Below are positions 60,841 to 64,000 of a stretch of DNA of 64,000 nt, piece by piece. The first letter of the stretch is position 1. Each line of letters begins with the position of its first letter. Below the pieces are notes generated by a model, which saw nothing but the letters and a program-made list of their open reading frames with translations, made no database searches and was not told where the DNA came from. Made by a program: the position numbers and the translations under genes. The DNA comes from Photobacterium alginatilyticum (GTDB lineage Bacteria > Pseudomonadota > Gammaproteobacteria > Enterobacterales > Vibrionaceae), in NCBI RefSeq assembly GCF_009910675.1, contig NZ_RSEJ01000013.1:86443-150442 (forward strand). Reading direction: 5' to 3'.

Positions 60841-60894
60841 ACTACTTCCCTTATCTATTTTTACAGCTGAATAACATCCTACCACAGTCCATAT

Positions 60895-60918
60895 GGAAAT
60901 CTAGACGTCTAAACTTGT
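60895..60918. promoter_or_regulatory. MetJ operator (three met boxes) upstream of metH
   Basis: Three abutting octamers GGAAATCT, AGACGTCT and AAACTTGT match the met-box consensus AGACGTCT at 5, 8 and 5 positions. They lie 55-78 bp before the metH start, in the region shared with the divergent antiporter gene. Confidence 0.78.
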
Positions 60919-61035
60919 TTTCTTTATCAAAACAAAACCAGAATCTAGGAAAGTTTTCTATAGCTATCGCTGCGTGATGGATTTATATTTTGTCACAATT
61001 TCATACTTTACTTTTAACCATATTGAGGTTGACGC

Positions 61036-62316
61036 ATGTCAGTCTATAGCACCCTCTGCTTCCTTGCTGCAGCTGCAATGATCATTGCATTTATAAACAG
61101 CAAAATAGGAAAAATGCAAACCACTATCGCCATTACTGCCGGGGCATTGGTATTGTCACTGGGTATCGTTATCGCAGGACAAAATGGCTGGTTTCATCTA
61201 GAAGATATTGCCGCCGAGCAGCTTGGCGAAATTAACTTCGAGAGTTTTCTGCTAAAAGGGATCCTGGGCTTTTTGCTTTTTGCCGGTGGGTTAGGGATTA
61301 AGCTACCCAACCTCGAAGATCAAAAGTGGGAAATCACAGTCCTTGCCCTGGCGGCAACCCTGTTTTCTACCTTCTTCATTGGCTTTTCTCTCTGGGGGAT
61401 CTGTCAGCTTCTCGGTATTCAGTTTGATCTTATCTACTGCCTGATCTTTGGCTCACTCATATCACCTACCGATCCAATCGCTGTGCTGGCAATCGTGAAA
61501 AAGCTCGATGCACCGAAACGCATCTCAACACAAATTGAAGGTGAATCCCTTTTCAATGATGGTTTCGGCCTCGTTATTTTTGTTACCTTGTTCACCATTG
61601 CTTTCGGCAATGAAACGCCAACCGTGCTTGGTGTGGGTCAGCTATTTGTACAGGAGGCTATTGGAGGAATCGTCTATGGCTTTTTACTTGGCTTACTCTT
61701 CCATTACCTCATCAGCGCCACCGATGATCACTCGATGGAGCTCCTCCTGACTTTAGGTATTCCCACTGCCGGTTATGTATTTGCCGATGTTATTCATGTC
61801 TCTGGGCCACTGGCGATGGTCGTTTCCGGCATCATGATCGGTAACTGGACTCGCTATATTGGTTTTTCCAAAGAGAGTGAGGATCATCTCGACCACTTCT
61901 GGGAACTGGTCGATGAGTTCCTCAATGGCGTACTGTTCCTGCTGATCGGTATGAGCATGCTGCAGTTCAGTTTCCATCAGGAAGACTGGGTATTGATGGT
62001 TGTCGCTGTTCCACTGGTACTGCTCAGCCGTTATCTAAGTATCAAATTTTCGTATATGGGTTTCGAGCGCTACCGGCAATACAATCCACTCTCGGTGAAA
62101 ATACTGACCTGGGGCGGATTACGTGGCGGCCTTGCCCTAGCGATGGCAATGGCTATCCCGGCAGGGATTATTGTTATCCCGGAGAAGAACATTGATGTCA
62201 GGGAAATCATTTTGGTGATGACTTATGCCGTCGTTGTATTTTCGATTCTCATTCAGGGCTCAACTATTACTCCACTGATCCACAAAGCCAAGCAATGGGA
62301 AGCTAACAATCAGTAA
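61036..62316 (+). CDS. CPA1-family Na+/H+ antiporter
   Basis: Predicted sodium/proton exchanger of 426 residues with about 12-13 membrane helices and no C-terminal regulatory domain. The transport core motifs SLISPTDPIAVLAI and EGESLFNDGFGLVIF are those of NhaP/NHE-type proteins, which exchange cytoplasmic Na+ (or K+) for protons. TTGAGG lies before the ATG. It is divergent from metH and convergent with metA; no functional link to methionine is apparent. NhaP subtype and ion specificity cannot be settled. Confidence 0.88.
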   Translation: MSVYSTLCFLAAAAMIIAFINSKIGKMQTTIAITAGALVLSLGIVIAGQNGWFHLEDIAAEQLGEINFESFLLKGILGFLLFAGGLGIKLPNLEDQKWEITVLALAATLFSTFFIGFSLWGICQLLGIQFDLIYCLIFGSLISPTDPIAVLAIVKKLDAPKRISTQIEGESLFNDGFGLVIFVTLFTIAFGNETPTVLGVGQLFVQEAIGGIVYGFLLGLLFHYLISATDDHSMELLLTLGIPTAGYVFADVIHVSGPLAMVVSGIMIGNWTRYIGFSKESEDHLDHFWELVDEFLNGVLFLLIGMSMLQFSFHQEDWVLMVVAVPLVLLSRYLSIKFSYMGFERYRQYNPLSVKILTWGGLRGGLALAMAMAIPAGIIVIPEKNIDVREIILVMTYAVVVFSILIQGSTITPLIHKAKQWEANNQ

Positions 62317-62349
62317 TCTTCTATAAACGGTTGCAGTAAGCCTTTAGTA

Positions 62350-62375
62350 AAAAGACCTGCTGTTGCAGGTCTTTT
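62350..62375. terminator. Bidirectional terminator between antiporter gene and metA
   Basis: AAAAGACCTGC (62350-62360) pairs with GCAGGTCTTTT (62365-62375) around TGTT. Confidence 0.92.
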
Positions 62376-62385
62376 CATTTCCAGG

Positions 62386-63327
62386 TTAATCATCCTTGGT
62401 AAAGTTGGCTTCCGAGAAATGCTCAAGATCATAAGGCGTCTGCTGGTAGACACAGTAGTTCAGCCAGTTAGAAAACAATAAATGGCCATGACTGCGCCAG
62501 CTGGCAACCGGAGGGTTGTCAGGGTTATCATCGGGATAATAATTGACAGGTATCGCGGGCTCCATCCCCTCAGCCATATCACGTACATACTCATTATGCA
62601 GCGTTGATACATCATATTCCGGATGACCCGTCACGAAGACATTACGCTTATCTTTGGTGGCAGCCAGATACACACCAGCCTGATCAGAGGTTGCCAGAAT
62701 ATCGAGATCGGTATGCTCGGCTAAATACTCCGGTGAAAAATCGGCATACCGTGAATGCGGCGCCAAGAAGGAGTCATCAAAACCGCGAAGAATAGGGTTA
62801 TGGCAATCATGTGTCCGGTGGAAATAGACCCCTGACAGCTTTTCTTTGCGCGTTCTCTTCGGCAAGTCATATAACAACTTCAAGCCAGCCTGTGCCGCCC
62901 AGCAAACAAACATAGTCGAAGTGACATGCTCCTTGGCCCAATTCATGATTGTTTGTATTTCTTCCCAATACAGCACATCTTCAAATTGAACGAGCCCCAG
63001 GGGTGCTCCGGTTACAATCAGGCCATCGTAGTTCCGATCCTTTACCATCTCAAACTGACGATAAAACGTATCTAAGTGCTCAGTTGGCGTATTCTTGGTT
63101 GGCCGGTTGTCTATTCGCAACAACTCCACATCAACTTGCAGCGGGCTATTTGACAATAACCGTAAGAACTGAGTTTCCGTCTCAATTTTCTTCGGCATCA
63201 AATTTAACAATAACACCTTCAGAGGACGTATTTCCTGGCTAGCGGCACGCGCTTCCGACATCACAAAGATATTCTCACTACGTAAGATATCAGTAGCAGG
63301 TAATTGGTCAGGAATTTTTATCGGCAT
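62386..63327 (-). CDS. metA: Homoserine O-succinyltransferase
   Basis: Activates homoserine with succinyl-CoA, the first step specific to methionine synthesis. The 313-residue protein of the MetA/HTS family has the acyl-enzyme cysteine at residue 142 ([10 protein letters not shown]) and the His/Glu pair in VTGHPEYD near 235-240. The ATG follows AAGGAG by seven bases. Succinyl rather than acetyl preference is assumed from gammaproteobacterial relatives. It is preceded by a three-box MetJ operator, so it belongs to the methionine regulon with metH nearby. Confidence 0.95.
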   Translation of the reverse strand: MPIKIPDQLPATDILRSENIFVMSEARAASQEIRPLKVLLLNLMPKKIETETQFLRLLSNSPLQVDVELLRIDNRPTKNTPTEHLDTFYRQFEMVKDRNYDGLIVTGAPLGLVQFEDVLYWEEIQTIMNWAKEHVTSTMFVCWAAQAGLKLLYDLPKRTRKEKLSGVYFHRTHDCHNPILRGFDDSFLAPHSRYADFSPEYLAEHTDLDILATSDQAGVYLAATKDKRNVFVTGHPEYDVSTLHNEYVRDMAEGMEPAIPVNYYPDDNPDNPPVASWRSHGHLLFSNWLNYCVYQQTPYDLEHFSEANFTKDD

Positions 63328-63402
63328 TGGTTTACTCCTTAAACGTTATACCGAACGAAACAACTTACATGCCGACCTCCCTCATAACAAACGTTGGCAT
63401 TA

Positions 63403-63426
63403 AGATGTTTAGACGTCCAGATTTCT
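63403..63426. promoter_or_regulatory. MetJ operator (three met boxes) upstream of metA
   Basis: Three abutting octamers AGATGTTT, AGACGTCC and AGATTTCT match AGACGTCT at 6, 7 and 6 positions, about 76-99 bp upstream of the metA ATG. Confidence 0.87.
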
Positions 63427-63542
63427 AAAATAAAACTATATAAATTTGGTCTAAGGTGCAAGGGAAAGAGTATTAAAAGAATTGTAGATAACAAAGAGAT
63501 GATGAGGAAAAGTAATGAAGGGAATTCTCGTCCAGAAACGAG

Positions 63543-63567
63543 AAAACCCAGCCAAAGGCTGGGTTTT
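63543..63567 (-). terminator. Terminator of the rRNA operon
   Basis: AAAACCCAGCC and GGCTGGGTTTT make an exact 11-bp stem with a 3-base loop just after the last 5S gene, with TTTT on the minus strand. Confidence 0.92.
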
Positions 63568-63574
63568 GAAAGGG

Positions 63575-63693
63575 TGTTCAGCAATGACCTACTCTCACAT
63601 GGGGAGACCCCACACTACCATCGGCGCTACAACGTTTCACTTCTGAGTTCGGCATGGGATCAGGTGGGACCATTGTGCTATTGTCGCTGAACA
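63575..63693 (-). rRNA. rrf: 5S ribosomal RNA, distal copy
   Basis: A 119-base 5S gene: central CCCACCTGATCCCATGCCGAACTCAG-type core, the GCGCCGATGGTAGTGTGGGG block, and a closing helix TGTTCAGC with GCTGAACA. It differs from the proximal copy at about 15 positions, mainly in helices I and II, with paired changes. It begins only six bases after the tRNA-Thr 3' CCA. Confidence 0.95.
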
Positions 63694-63699
63694 AATTAG

Positions 63700-63775
63700 T
63701 GGTGCTAGTACCCAGATTTGAACTGGGGACCTCACCCTTACCAAGGGTGCGCTCTACCAACTGAGCTATACCAGC
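63700..63775 (-). tRNA. tRNA-Thr (anticodon GGT)
   Basis: A 76-base tRNA starting GCTGGTATAGCTCAGTTGG and ending TACTAGCACCA with encoded CCA. The anticodon loop is TTGGTAA, giving anticodon GGT for threonine codons ACC and ACT. It lies between two 5S genes in the rRNA operon. Confidence 0.97.
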
Positions 63776-63790
63776 ACGCAATTCTGCGTA

Positions 63791-63856
63791 TAAACAAAGT
63801 CTTACTAATGCTGCTTTGTTTACTTTTGTTTTCATCTTTTTCTAAAAGATGAAAAC
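63791..63856 (-). other. Two hairpins in the 5S-tRNA spacer
   Basis: TAAACAAAG (63791-63799) pairs with CTTTGTTTA (63814-63822), and GTTTTCATCTTTT (63828-63840) pairs with AAAAGATGAAAAC (63844-63856). Both are exact. They sit between the proximal 5S and the tRNA and may guide processing of the precursor. Confidence 0.55.
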
Positions 63857-63865
63857 CTAAATTCA

Positions 63866-63984
63866 AGCCTGGCGATGTCCTACTCTCACATGGGGAGACC
63901 CCACACTACCATCGGCGCTATTACGTTTCACTACTGAGTTCGGCATGGGATCAGGTGGGTCCATAATGCTATGGTCGCCAAGCA
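63866..63984 (-). rRNA. rrf: 5S ribosomal RNA, proximal copy
   Basis: A 119-base 5S gene starting TGCTTGGCGACCATAGC and ending TCGCCAGGCTT, with all conserved core blocks. The 23S gene should lie just beyond base 64000. Its helix I and II sequences differ from the distal copy. Confidence 0.96.
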
Positions 63985-64000
63985 AATTCTGTTTATTACC

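Noticed and set aside
60841..60885. Upstream extension of metH
   Set aside because: Starts at a GTG without ribosome-binding site and adds residues beyond the usual family length.
63394..63835. Open frames across the 5S and tRNA genes on both strands
   Set aside because: They cover structural RNA genes and a terminator; no protein is expected.

Overview
The window is a stretch of core chromosome from a gammaproteobacterium of the family Vibrionaceae. The evidence is the complete mannose-sensitive haemagglutinin (MSHA) type IV pilus locus (mshI to mshQ) lying between mreB and csrD/mshH, together with ssb, uvrA, a PglL-type ligase, a class V aminotransferase, lysC and metH in the usual vibrio neighbourhood. 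Base composition looks close to 50% G+C by eye. That would suit a higher-GC Photobacterium, Grimontia or Enterovibrio relative better than most Vibrio, but the genus is a guess. There is no insertion sequence, prophage, CRISPR array or obvious genomic island.

Layout. 1-3980 (minus strand): 5' part of murA, then ibaG and mlaBCDEF, which handle peptidoglycan precursor synthesis and retrograde phospholipid transport. 4388-12197 (plus): yrbG, kdsD, kdsC, lptC, lptA, lptB, rpoN, hpf, ptsN, rapZ, ptsO. This is the Kdo/LPS-transport block followed by sigma-54 and the nitrogen PTS. 12518-13876: mgtE, with an unusual structured leader. 13961-18418: pmbA/tldE, darP (yjgA), tldD and a nitrilase-family amidase. 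18455-26950 (minus): yhdP, rng, maf, mreD, mreC, mreB. 27068-45014 (minus): the 16-gene msh pilus operon, with the junctions of many genes overlapping. 45143-47110: csrD. 47375-52064: a LysR regulator, ssb and uvrA. 52154-55123: a PglL-like O-oligosaccharyltransferase and a PLP aminotransferase. 55355-57097: lysine riboswitch and lysC. 57169-63327: metH, a CPA1 sodium/proton antiporter and metA. 63543-63984 (minus): the tail of an rRNA operon with two unequal 5S genes around tRNA-Thr(GGT).

Regulation visible in the sequence: an L-box before lysC, tandem MetJ boxes before metA and metH, a LexA box between ssb and uvrA, a terminator-like hairpin directly after the major pilin gene mshA, and strong bidirectional terminators between most convergent gene pairs.

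No wholly new multi-gene system is evident. The least explained elements are the mgtE leader, the hairpin-rich mlaF-yrbG interval, two overlapping micro-ORFs between lptB and rpoN, and the pair of 5S genes that differ by compensatory helix changes.
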